A stretch of 64,000 nucleotides of DNA from Rhodospirillum centenum SW (GCF_000016185.1 NC_011420.2:2829001-2893000); one strand, 5' to 3'. Positions 6,392-14,970 are shown, counted from the first letter of the stretch. Numbers and translations: made by a program. The notes: a model not told the origin generated them from the sequence alone.

Positions 6392-8668
6392 TTACTGCAC
6401 CCCGTGCGCCCGCAGCAGGAAGGCGGTGGACAGCGCCACCTCCTTCAGCTTGTCGAACCGGCCCGAGGCGCCGCCGTGCCCGGCGCCCAGGTTGGTGTAG
6501 GAGAGCAGCACGTTGTCGTCCGTCTTCCTGGCCCGCAGCAGCGCCGCCCACTTCGCCGGTTCCCAGTAGGTCACCTGGCTGTCGGCGATGCCCGCCGTGA
6601 TCAGCGTGTGCGGATAGGCGCGGGCCGTGACGTTGTCGTAGGGGCTGTACGACTTCATCCGGAAATAGGCGTCCTTCTCGTTGGGATTTCCCCACTCGTC
6701 ATATTCGCCCGCGGTCAGCGGCAGGCTGTCGTCCAGCATGGTGGTGACGACGTCCACGAAGGGCACATGGGCGACCGCGGCCCCGTACAGCCCTTCCGGC
6801 GCCATGTTCATCACCGCCCCGACCAGCAGGCCGCCGGCCGAGCCGCCGGACAGGCTGACATTGCCCGCCCGGGCATAGCCCTTCTTCACCAGGAACTGCG
6901 TGGCGTCGATGAAGTCGGTGAAGGTGTTGACCTTGTGCTCCAGCTTGCCGTCCTCGTACCAGCCGCGGCCGAGATCGTCGCCGCCGCGCACATGCAGGAT
7001 GGCGAAGGCGAAGCCGCGGTCCAGCAGCGACAGCCGGCTGGGGGAGAAGGTCGGGTCGGTGCCGTAGCCGTAGGAGCCGTAGCCGTAGACATGCAGCGGC
7101 GCCGAACCGTCGGTCGGCCGGTCCTTGCGGTAGACGATGCTGACCGGGATCATGGTCCGGCCGTCGCGGGCCGGGGCCATCAGCCGCTCGCTGGTGTAGA
7201 GACTGGCGTCGTAGCCGCTGGGGATCTCCTGCACCTTGCGCACGGTCAGGGTGCGGGCCTTCATGTCGTAGTCGTAGGTGGTGGGCGGCGTCACCAGCGA
7301 CTGGTAGGACAGGCGCAGCGTGCCGGTCTCGTAATGCTCGTTGGCGCCCGCGCCCACGGTGAAGGCGGCGTCGGGGAAGGCGACCGTGTGCTCGTTGCCC
7401 TGGGCATCGCGCACCCGCACCCGGTCCTGGCCGTCCAGCTTGTCGAAGATGACCAGCCAGTCCTTGAAGGCGATGACATCGGTCAGATAGACGTGGTCGT
7501 CGCCGGGGAGGACCTCGACCCAGTTCTCCTTGCGCGGGTCGGCGGCGGGCGCCTTGACCAGCCGGAAGTTCCGGTGCGTGTCGTTGGTGCGGATCCAGAG
7601 CGTGTCGCCCTGGTTTGTGACATAGGTCTCGACGAAGGGCTTGCGCTCCACGAACAGGGTCGGCTTCGCCTCCGGCCTGTCGGCCGGCAGCAGCCGCACC
7701 TCGTTGGTGGCATTGTTGTCGGAATAGATGACGAGGAGTTCGCCCGACAGGGTGCGGCCGATGCCCACGGTCCAGGGCCCGTCCGGTTCCTCATGCACCA
7801 CCACGTCGTTGCCGGGCGCCTCGCCCAGGGTGTGGCGCAGGATCTTCTTCGGCCGGATGTTCTCGTCCTGAAGGTTGTAGAACAGGTACTTGCCGTCGGC
7901 CGACCAGGCCAGGGAGGCGCTGCTCGTCTCCGTCAGGTCGGGCAGGAACTTGCCCGTCTGAAGGTCCTTGATGCGGACGGTGAAGCGGATCGAGCCGTCA
8001 TCGTCCTCGGCGAAGGCGAGATAGCGGCCGTCCGGGCTGGGGGCGAAGGCGCCGACCCGGGTGTAGCCGGTGCGCCCGGCCAGCTCGTTCACGTCCAGGA
8101 TGGTGGCGAAGGGGGCGTCGGTCTTCCCCCAGGGGCGGCGGACGAAGATCGGGTACTGCTTGCCCGTCTCGAAACGGGACTGGTACTCCCAGTCGCCCTC
8201 GCGGTAGGGGACGCCGGTGTCGTCCTGCTTGATGCGGGCCAGCATCTCGTCGAACAGCGACTTGCGCAGGCCCGTCTCCTCGCCGCCCAGCACCTGGTCG
8301 ATATAGGCGTTCTCGGCCTTCAGCTGGGCCAGGATCGCCTCGTCGTCCACGGTCGGATAGTCAGGGTCGCGCATCCAGAAATAGTCGTCCACCCGCACGT
8401 CGCCATGCTTCTCAAGCGTGGTCGGGGCGACCTTCGCCACCGGCGGCGGACCGAAACTGCTCTGCTTGAAGGCCACGGTCTTGGCATCCTTGGTTGTCGC
8501 GGCGGAAGCGGCGGAGGCGCCCGTCGCCGGCAGCGCCAGCAGGGCCAGCCCGAGGGCGGCCCCGATCAGGGCCCGGGACGCGGCCCCCGGAGCGGGGACG
8601 CCGCCGGTCGGGCGATTGCCGGCCGGCCGGCCGGATGGGGTCTGGCCGGATCTGGAACGTGCCGTCAT
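6392..8668 (-). CDS. ptrB: Oligopeptidase B (prolyl oligopeptidase family S9A), exported
   Basis: Serine peptidase of about 758 residues. After a signal-like N-terminus (hydrophobic LIGAALGLALLALP ending in ASAASA), a beta-propeller domain (about 80-480) precedes the alpha/beta-hydrolase domain. The catalytic Ser is in GGSAGGLL (near 607), the Asp in IADSQV (near 694) and the His in GAGHGG (near 727). TLEKHGDVRVDDYFWMRD is a hallmark of the S9A N-terminus. The ATG at 8668 is preceded by AGGGAG about ten bases away. The putative signal peptide suggests a periplasmic location. Expected activity is cleavage of short peptides after basic residues. Confidence 0.85.
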   Translation of the reverse strand: MTARSRSGQTPSGRPAGNRPTGGVPAPGAASRALIGAALGLALLALPATGASAASAATTKDAKTVAFKQSSFGPPPVAKVAPTTLEKHGDVRVDDYFWMRDPDYPTVDDEAILAQLKAENAYIDQVLGGEETGLRKSLFDEMLARIKQDDTGVPYREGDWEYQSRFETGKQYPIFVRRPWGKTDAPFATILDVNELAGRTGYTRVGAFAPSPDGRYLAFAEDDDGSIRFTVRIKDLQTGKFLPDLTETSSASLAWSADGKYLFYNLQDENIRPKKILRHTLGEAPGNDVVVHEEPDGPWTVGIGRTLSGELLVIYSDNNATNEVRLLPADRPEAKPTLFVERKPFVETYVTNQGDTLWIRTNDTHRNFRLVKAPAADPRKENWVEVLPGDDHVYLTDVIAFKDWLVIFDKLDGQDRVRVRDAQGNEHTVAFPDAAFTVGAGANEHYETGTLRLSYQSLVTPPTTYDYDMKARTLTVRKVQEIPSGYDASLYTSERLMAPARDGRTMIPVSIVYRKDRPTDGSAPLHVYGYGSYGYGTDPTFSPSRLSLLDRGFAFAILHVRGGDDLGRGWYEDGKLEHKVNTFTDFIDATQFLVKKGYARAGNVSLSGGSAGGLLVGAVMNMAPEGLYGAAVAHVPFVDVVTTMLDDSLPLTAGEYDEWGNPNEKDAYFRMKSYSPYDNVTARAYPHTLITAGIADSQVTYWEPAKWAALLRARKTDDNVLLSYTNLGAGHGGASGRFDKLKEVALSTAFLLRAHGVQ

Positions 8669-8699
8669 CAACACACCACTCCCTGTCTGAGGTCCTGAA

Positions 8700-8982
8700 C
8701 GAGAATAGGATCGCCCCCGCCGCCCGGCCATATCCATTTGCGCGGGGACCGCTGGGGCCGGAGGTCGAAGCCCGGCCATCGGGTCACGTTGATGTCGTCA
8801 ACGATGATCCAGGAGGGGGCGGCGTCCAGCCCGAGATGCGGCTTGACCTTCGCGGGGATCGGGATGCCCCGTCCCGCCGCAGGCTCCGTGTGCGTGATGG
8901 GAAGCAGACAGGCGCGGGGAATGCCGTCCTTGACGCCCGTGGCGAGGATCAGCGCGGGCCGGTCCGGTGTTGGACGGTGGCG
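8700..8982 (-). pseudogene. Remnant of a PemK-like growth-inhibitor gene
   Basis: Read on the minus strand, one frame gives RPALILATG, then [34 protein letters not shown] and WPGFDLRP in order. This block pattern belongs to a PemK/MazF-like growth-inhibitor family often encoded next to antitoxin-like genes. The frame is preceded by a stop and has no start codon, so the N-terminus is missing. After FDLRP the family ending (a YG..LPP-type block) would need a shift to another frame. Recognition rests on remembered family blocks and is moderate. It lies between ptrB and the ParDE pair, divergent from the latter. Confidence 0.45.
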
Positions 8983-9006
8983 TCATTGGCGTGCTACAGT
9001 CCTCCC

Positions 9007-9225
9007 ATGCCTCCGATCCCGCGCCCCCATCCCGCCTCGACGGACGCCGCCGGCAGCCGGACCGGCGACGCGGATCTGCGCCGCGCCGTGGAGACCGGCG
9101 TCGCCCAGCTCGACCGCGGCGAACGGATCGCGCTGGAGGATGTCGAAGCCTGGGTCGCCTCCTGGGACGGCGCCGGGGAACGCCCGATGCCCACGGCCGG
9201 GGCCGGGCGGGACGACCGCCGCTGA
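9007..9225 (+). CDS. ParD-type antitoxin
   Basis: A 72-residue protein whose middle (DLRRAVETGVAQLDRGERIALEDVEAWVASWD) has the long-helix pattern of ParD/CopG-like antitoxins that accompany ParE toxins. The start is the ATG just after a TCCTCCC stretch; no strong Shine-Dalgarno sequence is seen, so the transcript may be short-leadered. The stop is 3 bp from the toxin start, so the two form an operon. Assignment leans on the toxin next door. Confidence 0.65.
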   Translation: MPPIPRPHPASTDAAGSRTGDADLRRAVETGVAQLDRGERIALEDVEAWVASWDGAGERPMPTAGAGRDDRR

Positions 9226-9228
9226 CGC

Positions 9229-9558
9229 ATGGGCCGGAGGGTCTTCCTCTCCCCCGCGGCGGTCCGCGATCTTCAATACATCAGGGACTGGTATACCCAG
9301 GCGGGCGCCGGACCGCGCGCGAAGGCGACGGTCACCCGTATCCTGCGAGGTATCCGCGATCTTGCCCGCACCCCGTTTCTCTGGCCGCTGCGCGGCGGGA
9401 GCGACGGCACTCGCCAAGCCGTGGTCGCCGGGCATGTCATCCTCTATCGCGTCAGCGGCGATCAGGCCGCCCCTGCCGGCGACGTGGAGGTGGTCCGCAT
9501 CCGCGGGCCGGGCCAGGACCATCCGGAGGTCCCGCGACCGGAGCGCGGGCATGAGTGA
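9229..9558 (+). CDS. ParE/RelE-family toxin
   Basis: A 109-residue protein of the ParE/RelE superfamily: FLSPAAVRDLQYIRDWY at the N-terminus and ARTPFLWPLRGG...TRQAVVAGHVILYRVSGD leading to VEVVRIR. This matches ParE-type gyrase inhibitors better than ribosome-dependent RelE, but the target cannot be decided from sequence. It follows the antitoxin by 3 bp. It would be inactive in complex with the upstream product. Confidence 0.72.
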   Translation: MGRRVFLSPAAVRDLQYIRDWYTQAGAGPRAKATVTRILRGIRDLARTPFLWPLRGGSDGTRQAVVAGHVILYRVSGDQAAPAGDVEVVRIRGPGQDHPEVPRPERGHE

Positions 9559-9649
9559 CGGCAGTCATTGCGTCACATCAACGAGGGGCTGCGGTGACCG
9601 CGCTATGCAGGCATAGTCTCCGTCCCCTGCAACGAGCGCCCGTCCCGTC

Positions 9650-12600
9650 ATGAGCGACCTGCGACTTTCCTTCGGTCTCGGCTTCGGCGACCTCTACGAC
9701 CGCGACGGTCTGGTACGGATCGACAAGGCGTTCCTGACCCATCTGGGCGAGGCGGATGCGGCCCTGCGCGACCGCCTGCTGGCCGGCCGGGCCGATCCCG
9801 CCGCCCTGGACGCCAAGGTCGAGAGCGAGCTGCTGATCGCGCTGGGTCCGCACCTGGAGGATTTCCTCGCCCGCCTGTTCGGCATCGAGGGCGCCGTGCG
9901 GGAGCTTCAGGCCCGGCACCACGATCTGGCCCCGCTCTATACCGCCAAGCGGCTGTTCGTGCAGCGCCGCGCCGCCAAGGCCGCCCGCCCGGAGGAGGCG
10001 GCAGCCCTGGACGGTGACGCCCTGCGCGCCGTCCTGGGGCTGGCGGAGGAGCCCGGCACCCCGGCCTTCGAGCTGGCCTTCGCCACCGCCGTGCAGGCCT
10101 GGGAGGCCGACGAGGCGGCCAACGCCGACCGGCTGGACGCCGCACTGAAGTACGGCGCCTGGGCGCTGTACGCCCCGGCCGGCCGGGCGCTCCACGGGGC
10201 CGGCGTGCTGTTCCAGGTCCCCGCCAGGACCGACCCGATGCATCTGGTCCATCCCGAGACGGTCGAGGTGGACGGCGTCACCATGCTGCAGCTTCCCTGG
10301 ACACAGCGGCGGCACCGCGAAGGCTTCGCCCTGACCGACCAGGGTACCGACCTGCTGGGGGCGCTGGACGAGGCCAACTACTGCATCTGGTGCCACAACC
10401 AGGGCAAGGACAGCTGCTCCAAGGGCCTGCGCGACCGCAAGTCGGGCGAGTTCCAGAAGTCCGCCTTCGGCGTGCCGCTGGCCGGCTGCCCGCTGGAGGA
10501 GCGGATCAGCGAGTTCCACACGCTGAAGGCCGGCGGGGCGCCGCTGGGGGCGCTGGCGATGATCGCGGTGGACAACCCGCTGTGCGCCGCCACCGGCCAC
10601 CGCATCTGCAACGACTGCATGAAGTCGTGCATCTACCAGCGGCAGGAGCCGGTGGACATCCCGCAGGCCGAGACGCGCACCCTGAAGGACGTGCTGTCGC
10701 TGCCCTGGGGCTTCGAGATCTACGGGCTGCTGACCCGCTGGAACCCGTTGAACCTGCGCCGTCCGCTGCCGCGGCCGGAGAGCGGGTACAAGGTGCTGGT
10801 CGTGGGGCTGGGTCCGGCCGGCTTCAACCTGTCGCACCACCTGCTGAACGACGGCCACACCGTCGTCGCCGTGGACGGGCTGAAGATCGAGCCGCTGCGG
10901 CCGGAGGTGTCCGGCGTGGACGCGCTGGGCCGCCGCGTGCCGTTCCAGCCGATCCGCGACATCGCCGACCTGCGCGAGCCGCTGGGCGGGCGCGTCATGG
11001 CCGGCTTCGGCGGCGTGGCCGAGTACGGCATCACCGTCCGCTGGGACAAGAACTTCCTGAAGGTCGTGCGCCTGCTGCTGGAGCGGCGGGCCGCCTTCGC
11101 CATGATCGGCGGCGTCCGCTTCGGCGGCACGCTGACCATCGACGACGCTTTCGAAGCCGGCTTCGACCACATCGCGCTGTGCATGGGGGCCGGCCGGCCG
11201 ACCGTGATCCCGATGAAGAACGGGCTGGCCCGCGGCGTGCGGCAGGCCAGCGACTTCCTGATGGCGTTGCAGCTCACCGGGGCGGCGCGGCCCGACAGTC
11301 TGGCGAACCTGGAGGTGCGGCTGCCCATCGTGGTGATCGGCGGCGGCCTGACCGCCATCGACACGGCGACGGAGAGCCTGGCCTACTATCCGGTGCAGGT
11401 GGAGAAGTTCCTCTCCCGGTACGAGGTGCTGGCGCGCGAGCTGGGCGAGGAGCGCCTGCGCGCGGGCTGGAGCGAGGAGGAGCGGCTGACGGCGGACGAG
11501 TTCATCGCCCATGCCCGCGCCCTCCGCGCGGAGCGGGAGGTGGCGGCGCGCGAGGGGCGCACCCCCGCCGTGCAGCGCCTGCTGGCGGACTGGGGCGGCG
11601 CCACCCTGGCCTACCGCCGCCGCATGGTGGACGCGCCGAGCTACACCCTGAACCACGAGGAGATCGAGAAGGGCTTCGAGGAGGGCATCCGCTTCGTCGA
11701 GAACGCCACACCCAAGGCCGTGGAGACCGACCGGTTCGGCCATGCCGCCGGGCTGACCGTGGCGCTGGCCGACGGCACGGAGAAGACCCTGCCCGCCCGC
11801 ACCGTGCTGGTCGCCGCCGGCACCCAGCCGAACACCGTGCTGGCCCGCGAGGACGGGCGCATCCTGCTGGACGGCAGGTACTTCCGCGCCCTGGACGAGG
11901 ACGGCAACCCGGCCACGCCGGAGCGGCTGTCGAAGCCGGGGGCGGTGCATGTGCTGATGCACCGGCACGGGGACGGCCGCGGCGTCAGCTTCTTCGGCGA
12001 CCTGCATCCGAGCTTCGCCGGCAATGTGGTGAAGGCCATGGGCGGGGCCAAGCAGGGCTATCCCGTGGTCAGCCGCATCCTCTCCCGCCGTCCGCCCGCC
12101 CCGGTCGAGGGCGCTGTGGGTGGCACGCCCGCCGGCGCCATCATCGGGCGCATGAACGCCGACCTGCGCGCCGTGGTCGAGCGGGTGGAGCGGCTGACGC
12201 CCACCATCATCGAGGTCGTGGTGCGCGCCCCGCGCGCCGCGCGCCGCTTCCAGCCCGGCCAGTTCTACCGCCTGCAGAACTTCGAGATGCTGTCCGACCG
12301 GGCCAAGGGCACGACCCTGGCGATGGAGGGGCTGGCCCTGACCGGCGCCTGGGTTGACAAGGAGAAGGGCCTGCTCGCCACCATCGTGCTGGAGATGGGC
12401 GGGTCCTCCGACCTGTGCTGCCTGCTGAAGCCGGGCACCCCGGTGATCCTGATGGGCCCGACGGGCGAGCCGACGGAGATCCCGGAGGGCGAGACGCTCT
12501 GCCTCGTGGGCGGCGGCCTGGGCAACGCCGTGCTGTTCTCCATCGGGCAGGCGGCGCGGGCCAAGGGCAACAGGGTGGTCTACTTCGCCGGCTACAAGAA

Positions 12601-13147
12601 GCTGATCGACCGCTACAAGGTGGAGCAGATCGAGGCGGCCGCCGACGAGGTGATCTGGTGCAGCGACGAAGCGCCGGGCTTCGCCCCGACCCGGCCGCAG
12701 GACCGCAGCTTCGTCGGCAACATCGTGCAGGCCATGGTGTCCTATGCCAGCGGGGCCCTGGGCGCGCCGGGCGTGCCGCTGGACCGGGTGGACCGCATCG
12801 TCGCCATCGGCTCCGACCGCATGATGGCGGCCGTCGCCATGGCCCGGCACGGGGCGCTGGCGCCCTACCTGAAGCCGGTCCACGCCGCCATCGGCTCCAT
12901 CAACTCCCCCATGCAGTGCATGATGAAGGAGATCTGCGCCCAGTGCCTGCAGCTCCACAAGGACCCGGAGACGGGGGAGGAGACGGTGGTCTTCTCCTGC
13001 TTCAACCAGGACCAGAGCCTGGACCGGGTGGACTGGGGCGTGCTGCGCGAGCGGCTGGGCCAGAACGCCGTGCAGGAGAAGCTGACCGTCGCCTGGATCG
13101 ACTGGTGCCTGGAGACGGGCCCCTGGGCACGGGCGGCGGCGGAGTAG
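9650..13147 (+). CDS. Giant fused flavo/iron-sulfur oxidoreductase (GltD-like plus PyrK-like domains)
   Basis: A 1165-residue cytoplasmic protein with several redox modules in one chain. Residues 1-240 resemble nothing I recognise. A Cys-rich segment follows: NYCIWCHNQGKDSC (about 245-254) and CNDCMKSC (about 320-327), as expected for iron-sulfur ligands. A GltD/pyridine-nucleotide-disulfide oxidoreductase domain begins at VLVVGLGPAGFNLSH (about 382), with a second dinucleotide fold at IVVIGGGLTAIDTATE. From about 840 there is a ferredoxin-reductase-like FAD/NAD domain (FQPGQFYRLQN, CLVGGGLGNAVL). Near the C-terminus comes a PyrK-like cysteine set (C-x7-C-x2-C around 1088-1099 and a further Cys in FSCFNQ). 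The pattern suggests electron bifurcation or shuttling between NAD(P)H and an unknown partner. Confidence 0.75.
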   Translation: MSDLRLSFGLGFGDLYDRDGLVRIDKAFLTHLGEADAALRDRLLAGRADPAALDAKVESELLIALGPHLEDFLARLFGIEGAVRELQARHHDLAPLYTAKRLFVQRRAAKAARPEEAAALDGDALRAVLGLAEEPGTPAFELAFATAVQAWEADEAANADRLDAALKYGAWALYAPAGRALHGAGVLFQVPARTDPMHLVHPETVEVDGVTMLQLPWTQRRHREGFALTDQGTDLLGALDEANYCIWCHNQGKDSCSKGLRDRKSGEFQKSAFGVPLAGCPLEERISEFHTLKAGGAPLGALAMIAVDNPLCAATGHRICNDCMKSCIYQRQEPVDIPQAETRTLKDVLSLPWGFEIYGLLTRWNPLNLRRPLPRPESGYKVLVVGLGPAGFNLSHHLLNDGHTVVAVDGLKIEPLRPEVSGVDALGRRVPFQPIRDIADLREPLGGRVMAGFGGVAEYGITVRWDKNFLKVVRLLLERRAAFAMIGGVRFGGTLTIDDAFEAGFDHIALCMGAGRPTVIPMKNGLARGVRQASDFLMALQLTGAARPDSLANLEVRLPIVVIGGGLTAIDTATESLAYYPVQVEKFLSRYEVLARELGEERLRAGWSEEERLTADEFIAHARALRAEREVAAREGRTPAVQRLLADWGGATLAYRRRMVDAPSYTLNHEEIEKGFEEGIRFVENATPKAVETDRFGHAAGLTVALADGTEKTLPARTVLVAAGTQPNTVLAREDGRILLDGRYFRALDEDGNPATPERLSKPGAVHVLMHRHGDGRGVSFFGDLHPSFAGNVVKAMGGAKQGYPVVSRILSRRPPAPVEGAVGGTPAGAIIGRMNADLRAVVERVERLTPTIIEVVVRAPRAARRFQPGQFYRLQNFEMLSDRAKGTTLAMEGLALTGAWVDKEKGLLATIVLEMGGSSDLCCLLKPGTPVILMGPTGEPTEIPEGETLCLVGGGLGNAVLFSIGQAARAKGNRVVYFAGYKKLIDRYKVEQIEAAADEVIWCSDEAPGFAPTRPQDRSFVGNIVQAMVSYASGALGAPGVPLDRVDRIVAIGSDRMMAAVAMARHGALAPYLKPVHAAIGSINSPMQCMMKEICAQCLQLHKDPETGEETVVFSCFNQDQSLDRVDWGVLRERLGQNAVQEKLTVAWIDWCLETGPWARAAAE

Positions 13148-13155
13148 GCAACCCG

Positions 13156-14001
13156 ATGCGCCCGACGGCGGGGTGGCGGACACGGCGGACGGCGGCGCTA
13201 GTCACGGCGGGGCTCGCTGCCGTTCTTTTCTGCCTGCCGCCCGCGGCGGCGCGGGCGGAACCCGCCTGTTCCCTGGTGGTCGAAGCCGCGGATGGCACCG
13301 TCATCGCGCGCGAGGGGCCGGACTGCGCGGTGCCGGCCAGCCCGGCCTCGACCTTCAAGGTGGCGCTGGCCCTGATCGGCTTCGACAGCGGCATCTTGGA
13401 GGGACCGCACGCCCCGGCCTGGCCTTACCGGGAGGAATACGACGCCCCCCTGGAGAGCTGGAAGCGCACCATCGACCCGTCCGCCTGGCTGGCGGAGTCC
13501 GTCATCTGGTATTCGCAGGAACTGACCCGCCGGCTGGGGATGGCGCGGTTCCAGGCCTATGTTGACCGGCTGGACTATGGAAACCGTGACCTGAGCGGCA
13601 ATCCGGGGAAGCATGACGGCCTGACCCGCGCCTGGCTCAGCTCGTCGCTGAAGATCACCCCCGTCGCGCAGGCCGCGCTGCTGCGTCGGCTGCTGGCCGG
13701 CACTCTGCCGGTGTCCACGGCGGCGCAGGAGAAGACCCGCGCCACGATGACGCCGGCAGGACCCGTCGCCGGCTGGGCCGTGCGGGGCAAGACCGGCACC
13801 GGCTTCCAGCCCGGCGCGGACGGCACGCCCGACCGCAGCCGCCCCTTCGGCTGGTATGTCGGCTGGGCGGAGAAGGACGGGCGCGCGCTGGTCTTCGTCC
13901 ATCTGCTGAAGGACGGTCCCGGCGACGATGGCAGCCCCGCCGGCCCGCGCGCCCGGGCCGCCCTGCTGGAGCGGCTGGAGCGCCTGCTGCCGGCCCTTTG
14001 A
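13156..14001 (+). CDS. Class D (OXA-type) beta-lactamase family protein
   Basis: Exported 281-residue protein. The signal peptide (TAALVTAGLAAVLFCLPPAAARA) is followed by the class D active-site motifs: Ser-x-x-Lys in PASTFKVALAL, a S-V-I variant of the SxV motif in AESVIWYSQEL, YGN in LDYGNRDLSG, and KTG in VRGKTGTGF. All catalytic residues of the family, including the carboxylatable Lys, are present, so hydrolysis of beta-lactams is plausible. It starts 8 bp after the oxidoreductase and is probably co-transcribed with it, a curious pairing. Composition matches the neighbours, so there is no sign of recent import. Confidence 0.8.
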   Translation: MRPTAGWRTRRTAALVTAGLAAVLFCLPPAAARAEPACSLVVEAADGTVIAREGPDCAVPASPASTFKVALALIGFDSGILEGPHAPAWPYREEYDAPLESWKRTIDPSAWLAESVIWYSQELTRRLGMARFQAYVDRLDYGNRDLSGNPGKHDGLTRAWLSSSLKITPVAQAALLRRLLAGTLPVSTAAQEKTRATMTPAGPVAGWAVRGKTGTGFQPGADGTPDRSRPFGWYVGWAEKDGRALVFVHLLKDGPGDDGSPAGPRARAALLERLERLLPAL

Positions 14002-14032
14002 GCCGCATGCCCGGCGGCGCTATACTCCGGCC

Positions 14033-14200
14033 ATGCCCGCCACGCCCGCGCCCGCCACGGAGAAGCCCCTGTCCGACGCGCTGCCGCCAGAGCGGGTGGC
14101 GGACCTGATGGCGGTCAGGCGCGCGGCGGAAGCCACCCTGCCCGGCCGCGTGACGGGGGTCGTCCTGTTCGGCAGCCGTGCCCGCGGCGATGCAGATCCA
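14033..14200 (+). pseudogene. 5' fragment of a MNT-type nucleotidyltransferase
   Basis: The reading frame begins MPATPAPATEKPLSD and contains VVLFGSRARGDADP, the nucleotide-binding GS motif of minimal nucleotidyltransferases. In intact proteins an acidic DxD follows directly. Here the homology stops at GDADP and the sequence turns into AT-rich DNA coding for unrelated residues (PSKAQDPCV). The gene is therefore cut at about residue 56. A diverged second copy of its 5' part lies 1 kb downstream. MNT proteins usually pair with HEPN proteins, and a HEPN fragment is also present downstream. Confidence 0.65.
14057..14150 (+). repeat. Direct repeat, left copy (94 bp)
   Basis: This 94-bp stretch of the nucleotidyltransferase 5' end recurs at 15062-15155 with about ten differences and no gaps. 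Together the copies bracket the AT-rich segment. The divergence suggests two paralogous genes rather than a fresh duplication. Confidence 0.85.
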
Positions 14201-14468
14201 TCGAAAGCCCAAGACCCATGCGTGCTGGCCTCCAGACCCAGCCAGCAGCATGAATCACAAAATCAGCCCCGCGGGAATCCATCACGACTCCTCTCGCTCA
14301 GGAACCTCTCTAGAATCTTGATTAAATCTAAGGTATTTGTAAGTTCATGCGATTTCGCTTGTTCTTTTCGCCCGTATGGTCGGGCTCGGAACCCCCGCTT
14401 GCATGGAACCAGTGGGGAGGTGCCCGCCCGGTGCAGCAGCACCGGACGGGGTTACGGCTACAACGAAC
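14201..14468. other. AT-rich foreign segment, left part, no clear gene
   Basis: Base composition falls sharply after the broken nucleotidyltransferase; the stretch around 14280-14370 is far more AT-rich than the chromosome. TTGATTAAATC at about 14318 followed by TATTTG could be a promoter, though this is only a resemblance. No reading frame here looks like a recognisable protein. GC rises again from about 14385. It is probably the upstream region of the small genes that follow. Confidence 0.4.
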
Positions 14469-14555
14469 ATGGAGATCATTGATGTCCGCATCGGCTTCGC
14501 GGCCGGTGCCGTTGGAGGCGCAGCGAGTCGTTGGCTCAGCATTAAGAAGTGGTGA
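14469..14555 (+). CDS. Possible small Gly/Ala-rich peptide, 28 aa
   Basis: A short frame beginning ATG GAG encodes MEIIDVR, then IGFAAGAVGGAASRW and LSIKKW, then a stop. A Gly/Ala-rich hydrophobic stretch with a basic aromatic end resembles small antimicrobial peptides, and the next genes include a broken C39 peptidase exporter of the kind that processes such peptides. Against this, no good ribosome-binding site precedes the ATG and no double-glycine leader is clear; the same frame is open back to 14343. An overlapping frame from the ATG at 14481 has a better-placed GGAG. The call is speculative. Confidence 0.2.
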   Translation: MEIIDVRIGFAAGAVGGAASRWLSIKKW

Positions 14556-14561
14556 CCTCTT

Positions 14562-14586
14562 GCCGCGCCGGTGTTCCCGGCGCGGC
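14562..14586. terminator. Strong hairpin between small peptide frame and membrane gene
   Basis: GCCGCGCCGG, a five-base loop TGTTC, and CCGGCGCGGC form a perfect 10-bp stem, followed by A-rich rather than T-rich sequence on the plus strand. It is therefore not a standard intrinsic terminator for plus-strand transcripts. It could act as an attenuator or mRNA-stabilising stem between the peptide frame and the following gene. Confidence 0.45.
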
Positions 14587-14615
14587 AAAAACAAGTCCGA
14601 ATCAAAGAGGAAATT

Positions 14616-14921
14616 ATGATTTGGCTTGCGCTTCTTGCTGTTTTGCTTTTACTTGATCACATTACTACAGAATACGCCATAAGAAAACATGGGGTTGATA
14701 TTGAATCAAATCCCCTTTCAAGGTGGATGCAAATCCGGTTCGGTGGAAATTTAACCTTCTTGGCGCAGTCCACATTAATGATGTCGCTTATGTTTTTAAT
14801 GTATTATAATTTGCCTGAAATTATGTTCGTGCTGCCTTTAGCATTTTCTATAACGATTTTGAATAACTTGAGAGTAATTTTCTGCCTTTTGAGATCGAGA
14901 AGCAAAACCAATATTCTCTGA
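14616..14921 (+). CDS. Small AT-rich membrane protein, DUF5658-like
   Basis: A 101-residue protein with about three membrane segments (IWLALLAVLLLLDHI; FLAQSTLMMSLMFLMYY; IMFVLPLAFSITIL). The pattern D-x-x-T-T-x-x-x-x-x-x-x-G...ESNPLSRW resembles DUF5658 proteins. AAAGAGG lies five bases before the ATG, which fixes the start. The codon use is AT-rich and unlike the rest of the window, which marks it as acquired DNA. It sits just upstream of a C39 peptidase fragment, a position where bacteriocin immunity proteins are often encoded, but that role is only an inference. Confidence 0.6.
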   Translation: MIWLALLAVLLLLDHITTEYAIRKHGVDIESNPLSRWMQIRFGGNLTFLAQSTLMMSLMFLMYYNLPEIMFVLPLAFSITILNNLRVIFCLLRSRSKTNIL

Positions 14922-14970
14922 CACGAGACTCGGTATGGGACAATATCGTCATGGCAAGTTGAGACTCAAA

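Noticed and set aside
5924-8698. A 924-codon plus-strand frame opposite ptrB
   Set aside because: Low-complexity translation rich in Val/Gly/His/Arg; the minus strand carries a complete serine peptidase with all catalytic motifs.
9578-13183. A 1201-codon open frame on the minus strand opposite the large oxidoreductase
   Set aside because: Its translation is Gln/His/Arg/Gly-rich without domains and mirrors the wobble pattern of the real gene. It is a by-product of high GC.
14562-14586. The perfect hairpin as a plain intrinsic terminator
   Set aside because: It is followed by A residues, not T, on the plus strand; left as a possible attenuator.
14328-14605. Two overlapping minus-strand frames in the AT-rich insert
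   Set aside because: No ribosome-binding site or family match, and the supported gene just downstream (14616-14921) is on the plus strand.
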